From contig NZ_DASYGY010000009.1 in the NCBI RefSeq assembly GCF_035999195.1, positions 1,116,001 to 1,180,000 on the forward strand: 64,000 nucleotides of DNA, read 5' to 3'. Below are positions 63,808 to 64,000 of the stretch, piece by piece. The notes under the pieces were generated by a model that was not told where the DNA came from, did no database searches, and saw only the letters and a list, made by a program, of their open reading frames with translations. The translations under genes and the position numbers were made by a program. Origin of the DNA: Pseudoxanthomonas sp. GTDB taxonomy: Bacteria; Pseudomonadota; Gammaproteobacteria; Xanthomonadales; Xanthomonadaceae. Positions within the stretch are counted from its first letter, which is position 1; each line of letters begins with the position of its first letter.

Positions 63808-64000
63808 CGCACCACACCCCGTGCGACCAGGGACAGCAGATATTGGCCGTATCCATTCTTGGCCAGCGGAGCCGCCAGCTTCTCCACCTGGGCCGCATCG
63901 ATCCAGCCATTGCCGAAGGCGATCTCCTCGGGGCAGCAGACCCGCAGGCCCTGCCGCGCCTCGATGGTTTCGATGAAATTCGAGGCTTCAAGCAGCGACT
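63804..64000 (-). CDS. rmlA: Glucose-1-phosphate thymidylyltransferase, C-terminal part (truncated by window)
   Basis: The open frame runs off the window at 64000. The visible 65 residues (ASNFIETIEARQGLRVCCPE, then EIAFGNGWIDAAQVEKLAAP, ending KNGYGQYLLSLVARGVVR) match the RmlA C terminus. It makes dTDP-glucose, the first step of the pathway. Gene order rmlA-rmlC-rmlD agrees with the rmlBACD operon of Xanthomonas; rmlB is probably just outside. Confidence 0.95.
   Translation of the reverse strand, partial: SLLEASNFIETIEARQGLRVCCPEEIAFGNGWIDAAQVEKLAAPLAKNGYGQYLLSLVARGVVR

Overview
The window is chromosomal DNA from a high-GC gammaproteobacterium of the family Xanthomonadaceae (Pseudoxanthomonas/Stenotrophomonas/Lysobacter group). 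This is inferred from protein character, a long carboxypeptidase-regulatory-domain TonB receptor, GumN-like and AlgZ-like proteins, the merR-ihfA-pheT-pheS-rplT-rpmI-infC-thrS order, and xanthomonad-style intergenic hairpin repeats. No rRNA gene, CRISPR array, insertion sequence or prophage is visible. Genes are dense and often overlap by 4 nt. About 60 genes, three tRNAs and several terminators, promoters and repeats are annotated. Starts were moved inward where a Shine-Dalgarno site, a signal peptide or an overlap with the upstream gene decided it.

Layout. 1-12.2 kb: a GumN-like protein, a cupin, tRNA-Pro, then the translation cluster (merR, ihfA, pheT, pheS, rplT, rpmI, infC with an ATC start, thrS), tRNA-Val and uvrB, all on the minus strand. 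12.4-20.9 kb: type IV pilus genes, namely an orphan FimT-like pseudopilin, tRNA-Asn, the minor-pilin operon fimT-pilV-pilW-pilX-pilY1-pilE, and a divergent AlgZ/FimS-like kinase without an adjacent response regulator. 20.9-32 kb: ppnN, a large TonB-dependent receptor, marC-SDR-grxD, sodB, purEK, a Trm112-like protein, nadC and a DUF3301 protein. 31.8-35.8 kb: sspB-sspA and the cytochrome bc1 operon petABC.

35.9-40.2 kb is the least ordinary part. A lipoprotein, a leaderless protein with an L,D-transpeptidase-like H...SxGC motif and a coiled-coil single-span membrane protein form a tight operon, downstream of a lytic transglycosylase. 40.4-50.3 kb: miaB, phoH-like ybeZ, ybeY and corC with small unknown genes between them, then a DUF4105/Lnb-like five-span membrane protein in the slot that lnt fills in E. 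coli, then a GH97 glycosidase and CorA. 50.4-62.3 kb looks like a carbon and peptide scavenging block: cstA-ybdD, a DUF819 transporter, two S9 peptidases, an OPT transporter and a POT transporter. 62.3-64 kb holds the end of the dTDP-rhamnose operon (rmlA partial, rmlC, rmlD).

The best candidates for something undescribed are the lipoprotein/SxGC protein/membrane protein module (35925-39132), the DUF4105 protein at the lnt position, the AlgZ-like kinase facing the pilin operon alone, and a repeat family sitting immediately upstream of pheT, pheS and thrS.
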